NCBI GenBank assembly: GCA_016806645.1
Contig: JACSYO010000503.1
Coordinates: forward strand, 2,280,501 to 2,344,500
DNA from: Ophiodon elongatus
Taxonomy: Eukaryota > Chordata > Actinopteri > Perciformes > Hexagrammidae
Reading direction: 5' to 3'
DNA length: 64,000 bases
Numbering within the stretch: position 1 is the first letter of the stretch; each line of letters begins with the position of its first letter. The notes below the pieces were generated by a model. It had not been told where the DNA came from. It searched no databases and was given only the letters and a program-made list of their open reading frames with translations. A program made the translations under genes and the position numbers. This document shows positions 47,938 through 58,860 of this stretch, piece after piece.

Positions 47938-48283
47938 CAGGGCTATGTATTGGATAGCACCTCAAAATACGATACGTATCGCAATACACGTGTCACGATA
48001 CATGACATCACGATATATATTGCAATAAGATACAATACATATTGCAATACTCTTTTTTTCCTTCTTTCTTTATACTGAAAATGTAAAAATAGAGCTGAAA
48101 ATACAAACTTGCTGTGTAACACCTAGATCGTCGAAGACATACATCACATTATATTGATAACTCAGCAGACAAATTGCATCAAAACTACTTTCATAGTCAC
48201 TCAGCAGAGAACGCACTGAACTGAAATGTCTGGGTCCTTGCCATTTATGTATCGAGCTGTATCAATATTTTTGCACAGCCCTA
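47938..48283. mobile_element. hAT-like MITE inside a LINE copy
   Basis: The left end is CAGGGCTATGTATTGGATAG, and the right end, read in reverse complement, is TAGGGCTGTGCAAAAATATT. The body opens with CGATACGTATCGCAATACAC and ATCACGATATATATTGCAAT and closes with TGTATCGAGCTGTATCAATA, the style of fish hAT-like MITEs built from ATCGATA phrases. It separates two pieces of one LINE, both on the minus strand. Confidence 0.65.
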
Positions 48284-48304
48284 ATTCCCAGAAAGCCCTG
48301 CTTA

Positions 48305-48454
48305 CCCTTTCGCTTGCCAGAACTCCCTTGAGGACAACCGAAAGTCCTTCTCTGTAGCTTCCCCGAACTCTTCCCACACCTGGGTTTTTGCTTTGGCAAC
48401 CACTGCAGCTGCAGCTCTTTTGGACAACTGGTACCGGTCTGCTTTTTCCAGAGC
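48305..48454 (-). pseudogene. LINE ORF2 fragment, upstream part
   Basis: On the minus strand 50 open codons read ALEKADRYQLSKRAAAAVVA, KAKTQVWEEFGEATEKDFRL and SSREFWQAKG, then stop. The KAKTxVWEEFGEAMExD ... FWQ pattern is characteristic of the segment between endonuclease and reverse transcriptase in a fish LINE ORF2. In an intact element about 150 residues lie between this and NYRGIT; here they are replaced by the hAT-like element, so the sequence in between was lost. Confidence 0.7.
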
Positions 48455-49975
48455 CCCTTATATGGAAATCAGATTACTTGGATTACATTCACAGGAAATG
48501 TGTTCTGTGTCCCTTTATGAATTAAGAAATCCCACTAAGTAGCCACCAAAGTGTTCAGAAATATGGCTAAACTACACGGATGTGGTGTCTGATAAAAATT
48601 AAAGCTGTGGTGGTGGCATTTTAGGCAACTGAATACTTCCTTTCACATGATGGGTACAAATTAAGTAGAACAAAAGGGTATTAAATGAAGTACTAGTATC
48701 GATATTGGTATCACTTTAAAGATATGTACTGCATCATGTGTATACTATACTTAGCCCTTTTGTGGATATGTTCTGTCTCCTTTAACTCAATTTTACTCCT
48801 GTTTAAATATTAGCCTCACACAAATATAAATTTATAACATGCTGTTTGTGTTTTTAAAGGAAATGGATGCCAAATATGGCTTGACAACATGTGCCTTATA
48901 AACATTTGAGGAAGCAAGGGACTATCTCTAAACTGGAAATTAAAATTTTATTGACCACATTCCTTGACATTTTAAAAAGTGGAAGTGAAGTTATAAGAAA
49001 ACCACCACACAGCTCCCACTCAACACAAAACAGAACAACACACAGCAAAACACAAATAATTAAGATAAGAAAACGACCCAATTAAATTGGATTATAGAAA
49101 CCACATGGCAATAGAATGCAGCACATGTGAGTTCAGTATGATAACAGCAAGTTGTATACAATCACATGTTGGAGAGGTTAATAGGTGTGAAAACCGTGGA
49201 TGCAGAAAATGTAATCATAGCCCAAGTGAGTAGTTGTGTGTTTGACAGAATGAGTATGGGTGATTGAATGTGTTTATTATAATTTAATATTCTATTAAAT
49301 TAATTAGCATTTTGTTTTTATCTAAACGTCTTTCATTTGTTTACATGAGTTTCAACATGCTGTTATAAGCCCTTTAGCATTTCACATGCATTCAGTGGAG
49401 ACCCCCCCAAAAAACCTCACTTGTCTGTATTTGTTGTGGCACTAGTGTCACATCAAATACATGTGAATGGACCAGCAATAGATGGGCTTTAGGAAAGACA
49501 TTATCATGATGCTGGGCATCAGGAGGGTGGCAACGAGCAACGCCGAGACACTGGAGTTGTTTGGTTTTTAAACAGACGGCTGTCTCAAAGGTGTTCACTC
49601 ACGAAGGACCAGAACAAAACAAGACATCGCATCAAAACACCCCCTTGGTGGGAGGTAGCCATAGCCATTGGCTCATGTGGGAGATTTTGGATGACTTGGG
49701 ACACCACAGGTAATTGCAAGTCCACAACAAAGACAGAGTAGCGGTAAGACCCACAACTATGTATTCCCTCAGGGCAACATACTGCAGTGAATGTAAACTC
49801 AAAATGAGTGACCATGAGTGCTTCATGGCTGCATGATTTCAGTGGCAATTTATAAAACTGATTTCTAACCCTGAAAATTGAAAAGAATATTTGCCGGAAT
49901 ACTCTCACTAGCACAGTGGCTAACAAATACCTCTCGATAAAGTGGTCTCATTAGCGTTAATGGTCAGTGTGTTGT
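48455..49975. other. Non-coding stretch
   Basis: No recognised element. Two long minus-strand open stretches (49392-49598 and 49585-49926) have no domain I can identify. Confidence 0.45.
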
Positions 49976-50242
49976 TGGGCTGTCCTTGACCGAGGATTTT
50001 TTTTAGACTCATACGTTGTTGTCGACTAATCGATTAGTTGATTTAACTAACGACAGATCTGTAAAGCTTCTCCACAGCGCATTACACAAAAGCACCACTT
50101 TAAATCTAGTGTTTACAAGAAATGTGCTCACTATTTTCATTGAAATAATTCTTTCAGCATGAAAACAAGCATAAAAAATGGTCAATTTGATTAAAAAAAC
50201 TTGACCCATTAGCTGACTAATCGGCGTAGAGGGGGCAGCCCA
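49976..50242. mobile_element. MITE family B, copy 2
   Basis: The left end is TGGGCTGTCCTTGACCGAGG and the right end GGGCAGCCCA, inverted. It shares GCTTCTCCACAGCGCATTAC, AAAAGCACCACTTTAAATCT and the AATCGATTAGTTGATTTAAC block with copies at 37700 and 54901. Length about 267 bp. Confidence 0.7.
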
Positions 50243-50285
50243 GGTGCAATAGTTAGCTCAGCTAGTTTTGAAAACCTAAAAATTA

Positions 50286-50385
50286 AGGCTGCAACTAACA
50301 ACTGTTTAAATTAATCATTAATATGTAGTTTATTTTCTCGATTAATCACGTAATTGTATTTATAGTGCATAAAACAGTGCACTGA
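50286..50385 (+). mobile_element. MITE fragment, GGGCTGCAAC-type family (copy 3)
   Basis: AAGGCTGCAACTAACAACTG, then TTAATCATTAATATGTAGTT and TATTTTCTCGATTAATCACG TAATTG follow the 5' end of the family. It lies only about 45 bp beyond MITE family B copy 2. Confidence 0.6.
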
Positions 50386-50960
50386 GATTCACAATAGACA
50401 TGTCATGCGTGGTATTCTTGCCATGTATGCAGCTTTAAGAACACTTTAAATTTAATGTATATTACATTTTCTGTGAGAAATGTCAATACAGTTTTCTAAT
50501 TTAGTTTTGATCTTAATAACCTACAATATTGGCCATGTGGATATTTTACATACCCTTCAAAATATTAATATGGAAAGGTCAGAGTATGTTATTAAAATAC
50601 GGTCCTTTCTATTGACAGGGAAACCATTGCCTATGAAATATTTTTTGTCCAGACATATTGTTTATACATGAGGCCCTTGGTCATAAAATATAATAATCTA
50701 TGAGCCCCTTGAGTCCTTTGGGATGGATTCAAACACAGTCAGCTGGACTCTACAGGTCCCTAGGGAAGTCACTGCCCTATCTTTTGCCAGCTGGTGTTGG
50801 GGGATCCAACAAGGTTTTGAACAAGGGTTGCTATTATTGGATATATTTTTAAACTAAAAACAACCAACAAATTGTACATAGGGCTTTGAATTTATTTTAA
50901 TATATATTTTCTTATTTTTATGTTTTGTTCTTTTTACATTATTTCATATGTACAAATACT

Positions 50961-51009
50961 GTGTATATATATATATATATATAAATAGTTATATATATTA
51001 ATATAACTA

Positions 51010-51073
<64 letters not shown>

Positions 51074-51099
51074 CTTATATTATTTATATAATACCAAAA
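50961..51099. repeat. AT-dinucleotide low-complexity region
   Basis: Two or three TA arrays (50963-50983, 51021-51044 and 51051-51073) are separated by TATGTGTG interruptions. Likely prone to hairpin formation and length variation. Confidence 0.9.
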
Positions 51100-52049
51100 C
51101 AATAGTTAATAATTATAAACTATATACACGTTTATTATTCATCAACTACTTAGTGCCTTAATTCTGGCAAATATGATCTAATCCCCTTGAGGAAGATTCT
51201 GAATACCCGGGCTGTGATAATCCGTCCTCCACATGTTAGAGTGGATTTAAACTCAAATAACATTCACTGCCATTCTCTCCATCTCCTAGTCTGTGCGTCA
51301 CTATTAGGGTAATGGTGTTCAGCTCATATGTACGCTACAAAATGGATTTAAGATCCATTAGCTTATTAGGCACAAAATGAAATTATCTCCCCTCAATCTG
51401 AACTCCGTAGCAGCCGTTGGGAGATAAATTATGCCGCAGCAACACCCCCTGATCTGTCAATCAATCCTCTTATCAGTGTGTCTTCCCCAGGGATTGCAAT
51501 CACCCATTCACTGCATGCTTTAAGTGAATGGAAGTGCACTGGCTAATCCATGCAGCATGTTTGGAGACGGGGTTAATCTAGTTGGGGAAGATATTCTGAA
51601 GTATTGGAAATGCCTTTAGAGAGATAAAAAGCCTCGTAAAGGGTGGATTGACTAGACTATATTTTTTGTCAAGTGCTTATAGGGTTCAGTCTAACCTTGC
51701 AATCACTAGACATTGAACTCCTAACTTATAAGAACAGAATGTTATGATTCTTGGTGCAAAAAGTATTACGGCTTTAACTAACAATTATTACAATTACTAC
51801 CTGTTCTGTCCGCTGTCGAGCAGCAGTTACTTTACATTCACGACCTGCATTCATAGGGGTGGATCCCTTTATTACTCACTTGTCCACTAAAATACTGACC
51901 GTGATATTTCTTTAAAGGAAAAAAGAGATGGTTTACCTCCTATAAAAATTCTGGAAATCACTCATTCCTTCCAATGGCAAACACCAAAGAAGCCGACAGA
52001 GTAACGTTTATGTGACATCCACATCACTGGATAGTGTTAGCTTAGCTTC
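51100..52049. other. Repeat-free block, possible regulatory DNA
   Basis: About 51180-51660 is complex, non-repetitive sequence between a TA array and a MITE. It contains TTAGCTTATTAGG, a GTCAATCA (PBX-type) motif at 51456-51463 and a CTTATCAG (GATA-type) motif at 51469-51476. No coding sequence is evident. Regulatory function is a guess without a cross-species alignment. Confidence 0.3.
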
Positions 52050-52464
52050 AGGGGTGGGACAATTTTGTATCACGGATTGTGATGACAAACACATTAAGTT
52101 GATACTGGTAAATGTCCAATTATTGAGATAATCGTGAATATTGTCACGAGGCACTTGAAATAGCTGTCTTGTTTGTTATGGTAGAGAAGTAAAAAATAGA
52201 GCCTGATTTAAAAAAAAAAAATGAATTATTATGTTAGAAAGAACATGCTTTTGATTTTTGGTTTTAAACATTGTTCACTAAACACAATGTGTGTCCTATC
52301 TGCGATACAATAACATATTTGTTTTGTAATATAATGTAAGAAAAAGTGATTCCAGTATGTTCAAGTGTCATTTTAAGACTCCTTAGCATATTTTGATGAT
52401 TATCACAAAATTATTTTGGCCAGGATAATCTTGACGTGACATTTTATTATCGGCCCATCCCTAC
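52050..52464. mobile_element. hAT-like MITE, AGGGRTGGGAC type
   Basis: The left end is AGGGGTGGGACAATTTTGTA, and the right end, read in reverse complement, is GTAGGGATGGGCCGATAATA. They match over about 10 of the first 12 bases once aligned. The body is AT-rich with a long A-run and no coding capacity. About 415 bp. Confidence 0.6.
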
Positions 52465-53435
52465 TTATAGCTTACCTGTTTATAAATGGCAGACAGTTTG
52501 TTGACCGAATATCTTTTGTCATAGTCATAGCCAGTGAATATCAGGGATTTTTGTTGTTGTTTTTAATAAAATTTCTGTTGATCAACTTATCAAACAACTC
52601 TTTCAGCACTATTCTGTATAATGTAAAAAAGTACTGTAAATTAGGTGCTTCCAGAATTGTGTCCCCCATTTAATAACCTTTATAAACACAGTACTTTATG
52701 GCTTCAGATTTAATATTTGAATATGTACATTTGAAGGTGGTTGAACTGAAACTTCCAGTGTGGCCTTGGGAGGATGAATTAGGAATGAAATAGTGAGTCT
52801 CTGAAGGTTTAGCTGTACTCCAAATTGGAATCTCTCTTCTCCTTGCTTCATTATCACAACTCTCTCTTTGTGTCTGCTTGGAGGCTAATTAAGGGGGGAC
52901 AGAGAGAGCGAGAGAACAAGACCTCACTGATGGAAATCAAATGAGAAGGACAGGAATGGGAGAATAGAGGAATAATCAGTCGTCTGATGAACGCTCACGG
53001 TGCCCTTGATGAACAGCGCCAGTGCCTTCCCGGAATGGATGAGAGGCGAACGAAGAAAGTGCCAGGCACAAACTACTAGAATGTGATCTTGTAAGAAAGA
53101 GGAGTAAGCTGAACGTAGGAAGGAACAAGAGTAAGTAGAATCAGCTTAATTTACAGGCCTGAGTCTTAATACGTGTCCACCTACTGCCTCACAGGAAGAC
53201 CCACATGGCAGGAAATCAGCTTTCCAGAATTAATTATTCATCCTTTACTTCCTTCCTTTCCTTGCTATTCTAGTATATCATAACAATTGCCTACTATATG
53301 GAATATATGTAGGCTATTTAAAGCAAGGTGCAACTACTACTATTGATTCATCTGATGATTCATTTCAAAATGAAAATATATGAATTGCCTTATCCGTGAA
53401 AATAAAATAAATCTTAGACCCATGAGTGACGTCAT

Positions 53436-53570
53436 CTGATGTCTTGTTTTGCCAACGATTTTCATTTTGCATTATTTAAAAGACGAAAAACATCAAATTT
53501 GAGAAGCTGGAGCCATGCAGAGAACAATTGGTCTTTTTCTTCTTTGTTTGACAAAAACAACTTTCAAGGA
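53436..53570 (+). mobile_element. MITE fragment, GGGCTGCAAC-type family (copy 4)
   Basis: GATGTCTTGTTTTGCCAACG and then TTTGAGAAGCTGGAGCCATG match the middle of the family consensus as I remember it (GATGTCTTGTTTTGTC ... TTTAAGAAGCTGGAA). Both ends are missing. It lies next to the minisatellite. Confidence 0.45.
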
Positions 53571-53641
53571 GATAAATGAGAAATTCAAAGCACATTTTTT
53601 ATTTCCCCCCTCACAGCTCTCAACATGGCTGGTGGCTCTCA

Positions 53642-54026
53642 GCTAACGGTGCTCACAGTGTTAACAGCGCTAACGGAGCTCACAGTGTTAACAGCGATAA
53701 TGATGCTCACAGTGTTAACAGCGCTAACGGTGCTCCCAGTGTTAACAGCGCTAACGGTGCTCACAGTGTTAACAGCGCTAACGATGCGCACAGTGTTAAC
53801 AGCGCTAACGGTGCTCACAGTGTTAACTGCGCTAACGGTGCTCAGCGTTAACAGCGCTAACGATGCTCACAGTGTTACCAGCGCTAACGATGCTCACAGT
53901 GTTAACAGCGCTAACGGTGCTCAGTGTTAACAGCGCTAACGGTGCTCACAGTGTTACCAGCGCTAACGATGCTCACAGTGTTAACAGCGCTAACGGTGCT
54001 CACAGTGTTAACTGCGCTAACGGTGC
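53642..54026 (+). repeat. 27-bp minisatellite, 14 units plus a partial
   Basis: The unit reads GCTAACGGTGCTCACAGTGT followed by TAACAGC. Twelve units are 27 bp and two (53831-53855, 53910-53934) are 25 bp. Units 8-9-10 resemble units 11-12-13 (a 25-bp unit, then a TACCAGC variant, then an ordinary unit), which points to duplication of a 79-bp block. Units 7 and 14 share ACTGC. The 27-bp period keeps reading frames open, giving ANGAHSVNS repeats in one frame and a VLTALT-type repeat in another, but each 25-bp unit shifts the frame. This is best seen as a VNTR, not a protein gene. Confidence 0.93.
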
Positions 54027-54089
54027 AAACAAAGTCAAACGTGCTGACAGAGCGAACAATGTTTACCTGAGGGGGAACCGGTAGGGTGG

Positions 54090-54350
54090 GGCGCTATACG
54101 CTACCGCTACTACGCTGTCAGTCAGGACGGAATTATCGTCTATAACCGTCACATGATCGCAGTGCGAAGCGGCGGCCGTGAGCCAGCGGGGCACGCTCAC
54201 TAACATGCACTACAAGGCACGCTTGGTTTGCCCGGTTATGTAACCGAAGCCAGGAGAAGCTCTGATTACAACACATAGAGGGACATCATTCCCTGCTCAG
54301 GTAGACATTACTCCACTATATCTTTACATAGCAAATAGTTGTTTGTTGCA
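54090..54350 (+). repeat. Dispersed fish repeat (copy 2 of the 40.8-kb tail)
   Basis: It includes CTTGGTTTGCCCGGTTATGT, CCCTGCTCAGGTAGACATTA and TCTTTACATAGCAAATAGTT, then TTTGTTGCAATATTGACGC. The tail is homologous to 41068-41110. I recognise the tail from percomorph repeats. It directly follows the minisatellite, which may belong to the same element. Confidence 0.5.
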
Positions 54351-54900
54351 ATATTGACGCTTGAATGTCGAATAGAGAACCTTTAACAATTAATCGGATG
54401 TGAAAATTTCAATCGACTAATCAATTATTCGACTAAAGTCATATAAAGTTGACAAAATAAACAAATCCTCACATGTAAAGCTGAAAAACAGCAAATGTTG
54501 ACTTTCTTGAAATATTGTTTACTTGATAGGCGAAATGACAAATCTCGATTTCTTTTTTTTTTTTTTATTCATCAAATATTTCTATCAATGCTATATGTTT
54601 AGTGGGCTGCAAATTATGCATATTTTCATTAATCTGATGCTTATCTTCTTGATTGATTGATAAAATACTAAATTTAAGAAAAATTAAATCACAATTGTAA
54701 AAAATGTAATCACAATTTTTCTTTTCTAACCAACAATCCAAAACCCAAAGATTTTCGTTAATCATCACTTAACATATTGAAAAGCAGCTAATCCTCATAA
54801 TTGAGAGGCAAGATTAAGGTGAAAGAAATTACTTGAACGATCAATAATCAGGGGCTGATTATCCATTTTCTGTTACCTGACGAATAATTAGCTTTATTGT

Positions 54901-55180
54901 TAGGGCTGTTGTCGACCAAAGGAATTTGTTAGTCGACTAACACTCAAATGATTTAGTCAACCAATCGATCAGCTGATTTAATCTACAGATCTGCAGTTTC
55001 TCCACAAAGAACACAAAAGCACCACTTTAAATCTTGCGTTTACCCGCTATGTGCTCATAAGTTTCTTAGAAATTTACAATGAAAAAGCATTAAATTAATT
55101 ACTAATTGACTCAAGAAATCTGAGTAAACTAAAACCAAAACCACACTTAGTTGATGAATTGACAAAGAGGGAAGTCCTAC
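54901..55180. mobile_element. MITE family B, copy 3
   Basis: The left end is TAGGGCTGTTGTCGACCAAA and the right end GGGAAGTCCTAC, inverted to the left end with mismatches. The core TTTCTCCACAAAGAACACAA then AAGCACCACTTTAAATCTTG matches the copies at 37700 and 49976. Length about 280 bp, the longest of the three. Confidence 0.7.
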
Positions 55181-56804
55181 TAATATTCATCAAGTATCAT
55201 TTCAGTTCTGCATATTTTTGACAGTTAGTTCAAGACGTGTGCCTCTCTCTCTCTCACTCTTTCTCTTCTGACTCTGGGAGGTCAGTCAGTCACTTTTTGT
55301 CTTCTTTGAAATCTTTTATGACAGGTGACCTTGCAAAATGGCTTTTCGTCAACATCTCTGCATTGTAATTCATGCTAAACGACACAGCCGCAGTGCAGCA
55401 TCATTCAAATTGGTCATCTAATCTAATACCAAAGTCCACTTTATTAAATAAACCACGTCTCAAGCCATCTCTGAACGGAGTGAAGTCTCTAAAGCACAGA
55501 AGAAAGTCAGATCACAAGCGGGAGAAGTCGTTCTGTTTTGAGGTCACCGGTTTAAATGCACACAGCTTTTCAGTCTCCAGTCGGGCCTGCAGGGCGAGGC
55601 TACCGAGCCTTTAAATCCCCCCTCCCCCCTCCTCTCTCTCCGGCTGGCTGTAAATTTCAGAGCATGCTGCCATTTGATTAACACGTAGATGAATGTGCCC
55701 GTTGTCTCTCTTCTCCTGAGCATTTCCCAGACACGATGAAAACACAATCGTGCCAAAAGCCCAGGAAGTCCATTCGAAAATCTCCATTCACAGATTCTCC
55801 GCTTTGATAATTAAACGGGGGGTGGAAGGGGGGGGGGCACATGAGAGCTCGGAGGCAACAGGTTGCCTGTACACATGTCAAGGCTCACCGTGACAAGACA
55901 TAATGGCCGTGTACTGTGTTGATGTGATAAAGGAGAAGGGGGTGGGGGGGGTCACATTTACATTTCTGTGTTGAGCTGTGCAAGGAAGAAAGGCTTATTT
56001 GTCTGCGAGGCAGAAGAGAAAGAGAAAAAGAGGGAAAAACAAGCAGTGACTTCTGTCTGTCATCCTCTTCAGAGACAAGGGTGAGTGCTGTTTGAATGGC
56101 GTAACAGTTTGCTTCGTGCATTAGTCCGTCGCTGGATGTACTATGGAGGTATTATACTGAAACCGCTCTGGAGCACAATTCTACAGAAACACAATCGCTG
56201 ATGAATAAACTGCTGTCATGGAGACACACAAAGCCGCTGCACTCCGCAGTGTAAAAAAAAAGCGGGTTTGATATGATGGCAAGACGATTGGCTGTCACAT
56301 GATGGATAAAGCACCACGCTGGCTGACAAGAGGATGCTTCACACACACACACACACACACTCTCACACATCTCATTTAAAACGGTTACGTAATGACGCAG
56401 CTAATAAAAATAGCTGCTCGGGTTTGGGATCACTCTTTATAGACATATTTCAAACAAAGTCTCAAAAGTAGTTGGAATCAACTGAATATGTAGTTCAGAA
56501 TAAATTAGAAATGTAATTGCTCCGCAGGGAGTGTGTTTTTTTTTTTTTTTGTCTGTTTTTTTTTTTTTTTTTAAAGAAGAAAAAAATAACAAAACTTGAG
56601 AAAACAAGAAAAAACAAGACAGAGAAGAAATGGGAGAAAAGTGTTCCTACTGTTCGCATCCCTTGGAAACAAAAACAAAGATAGCTTTATCTAAGGAGGG
56701 CGGTGTAGTTAGGTCTTAAACTCAGCTTATATCTGAACACCATATAGCGCTCATGGAACTGCTAATCTGCTGTCACCATGTATTTGCTTTTCCGACACAG
56801 AGAT
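55181..56804. other. Non-coding stretch
   Basis: Pyrimidine-rich patches (about 55608-55650), G-runs at 55828-55837 and 55944-55950, a CA microsatellite at 56341-56360, and T/A runs at 56529-56587. No exon is supported. Confidence 0.5.
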
Positions 56805-57260
56805 TAGTGTTGTAACAGTTTGATATTTTCATGGTACAAAAACACCTCTGACTAACACTATTATTATCATTATTATGATTGTTGTTGTTGTTATGATTAT
56901 TATTATATTTGTCAGTTACAATGGCCCTCGAAATAATGGCATGTAACTTTAATGTTTTTTTTTAACTGAGGCTTGTTTTGTTTACATGTTAGCGGCACTA
57001 TAGGACGTTAAATTAATTACTAAATGAAAACTCTTATCAGCTGTGAGCATTTAAAATAATGTACTATGATTCCTAACAGTTACTGAAGGTGAGCGGGCGC
57101 ACAGACTGCTCCTGGCTGTACCTTTTAACTCACACCCACTCACTTATGGCAGTTGTTTTTTTTTTTGTCAATACCTTATAGATTAGCAAATGTACACGGT
57201 ATGATGGTTGTCACATTTTAATACTGCGATATACTGTTTCAACCTTAAATACGTTCTAAT
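56805..57260. mobile_element. hAT-like element, TAGTGTTGTAAC type
   Basis: TAGTGTTGTAACAGTTTGAT then TTTTCATGGTACAAAAACAC opens like a common fish element. Near the other side, CACGGTATGATGGTTGTCAC and ATACTGCGATATACTGTTTC fit its closing part. The exact right end is unclear, and sequence akin to it may continue to about 57320. Confidence 0.45.
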
Positions 57261-58149
57261 GGCGATCATCTTTGTGGTTTCTTCTATACCAAATGGGAGG
57301 AAGAAAATAACACAGCTGGTGTGCAATTTCTTGCCAAGTGTCTTCATCTGCTTGGCAGGACAACCATCAAATCTGCAGCATATCTTTACGTAATCTCTAC
57401 AACCATGGAGAGGGGGTTTATTATAAATGTATACACAATCACACTGCATAGAATGGTTGTTCGTTGTTTTTTTTTTAAACATGAAGAAATTGTTTCATCA
57501 TTTGTGAGGTGGTAATACATCGGTGGTAATACATCGCCAATATATGTGTCAAATGGACCAGAGACAGGAGCACAAGTGTCCCAATTCCAAATGTTTAAAA
57601 CTAATCCAAAGGGCACTTTGTGTGAATGGTAATTTGAGTCCACATTGCTATGGGCGGCCCAATCAGGTGCTTGTGCTCACAACAACAATGCTCTTGGGGT
57701 TCATGACCCTCTTCCACCAGAATGAGATTTAAATTTGTTGCGACACCATTTGATTTGAACAAAAGGCCACTTTGATGATGAGTAGATCAAAATAAAACAC
57801 TTCGAAGGGATCCGAAGATGTGCAATAGCATAACTAGGAGGTCCTTTTTTTTTTTACATCTTCTTTCATAGAGAACTTCAGACGGCTTAAACTGACCCAT
57901 TTGCAGGGATGCACAGGATAAATACCGATTGGATTCAAACTGCGAAATTGTAATAATCAACATTTTTACCATCTCATAGCACATAATGACCATCATTTAT
58001 CTGGGAGGAAATGACAGGGTTGATCGGAGTCAATGACTCGAGGGTTACTTTGCCAGAAGCAGAGCTTTCTGGCTTTTAAAGCTCCATTTTCAACCTGTAC
58101 TGCATGTAATTAAGAAAAAACTACTGATCTCTGAGGGAGACGACGAAGG

Positions 58150-58370
58150 GTGTTAAAAGTTGGCGTCGGCTCCGTCATTAAGGCAAAGTTCTCACGACAC
58201 AACTTTCAAAGAGATGTCAGATCGCTGCACTTTTCATACTACGCAACTTGCCGGCTTGTAATTGGGAGTCATGGAGTCATCGTGGTTTTCAAACTACATG
58301 ACATTACTGACCGGCAACAGGTGGTCACACGCGTATATAAGAATTGGACGTAGTCATCGTGACATGGTTG
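58150..58370 (+). repeat. Possible dispersed repeat fragment
   Basis: GGCTCCGTCATTAAGGCAAA, TTGTAATTGGGAGTCATGGA and GACCGGCAACAGGTGGTCAC recall phrases of a fish DNA-element repeat. It runs into the clearer repeat at 58380. Tentative. Confidence 0.35.
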
Positions 58371-58379
58371 GTTCGTGGA

Positions 58380-58860
58380 CTGCCGTTATGAAGCCTCGAG
58401 TTTGGCGATTTCGCATTCGCCATCTTGGATTACGGCCGTCGTCATGTTGTATTTTTCGTAACCATTAAACGGAAGTTACCATATTTGGAGGAGTGACGTA
58501 GAGACGCCGTGTACGTCTCTGGTAGCGGCAGCAACCTGTCAATCAGAGTAAGCTCCGCCCTAAAGCATACCCTGCTTTATGGTCTGTTTGACTCTAAATG
58601 GACCATAATTTACTAAATGAACATCATGCTGTATTGAAGAAGACTTGAAACTAGAGATTGAGACATAAACTCATGTTTACAATGTTTACTGAGGGAATAA
58701 ATCAAGAGAGAAGAAGAGTCATTTTCTATAGACTTCTATACAACCAGAGGAGTCGCCCCCTGCTGGTCAGTAGAAAGAAGGCAAGTTTTCAAGACACTTC
58801 CGCATTGGTTTCACTCCGGAGGTTGCCGCCTGGTCACAAGCTACGAGATCCTTCATCTGG
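58380..58860 (+). repeat. Dispersed percomorph-type repeat
   Basis: The chain GAAGCCTCGAGTTTGGCGAT, CGCCATCTTGGATTACGG, AACCTGTCAATCAGAGTAAG, AAATGGACCATAATTTACTA, ATCATGCTGTATTGAAGAAG, GACATAAACTCATGTTTACA, AGAGGAGTCGCCCCCTGCTG and CACTTCCGCATTGGTTTCAC follows, in order, a repeat that I know to be very common in percomorph fishes. This is the clearest group-level marker in the window. Open frames across it are not genes. Confidence 0.65.

Noticed and set aside
53576..54084. Repeat proteins of the ANGAHSVNS type
   Set aside because: Three overlapping frames arise from the 27-bp minisatellite and shift at 25-bp units; there is no promoter, signal or homologous protein.
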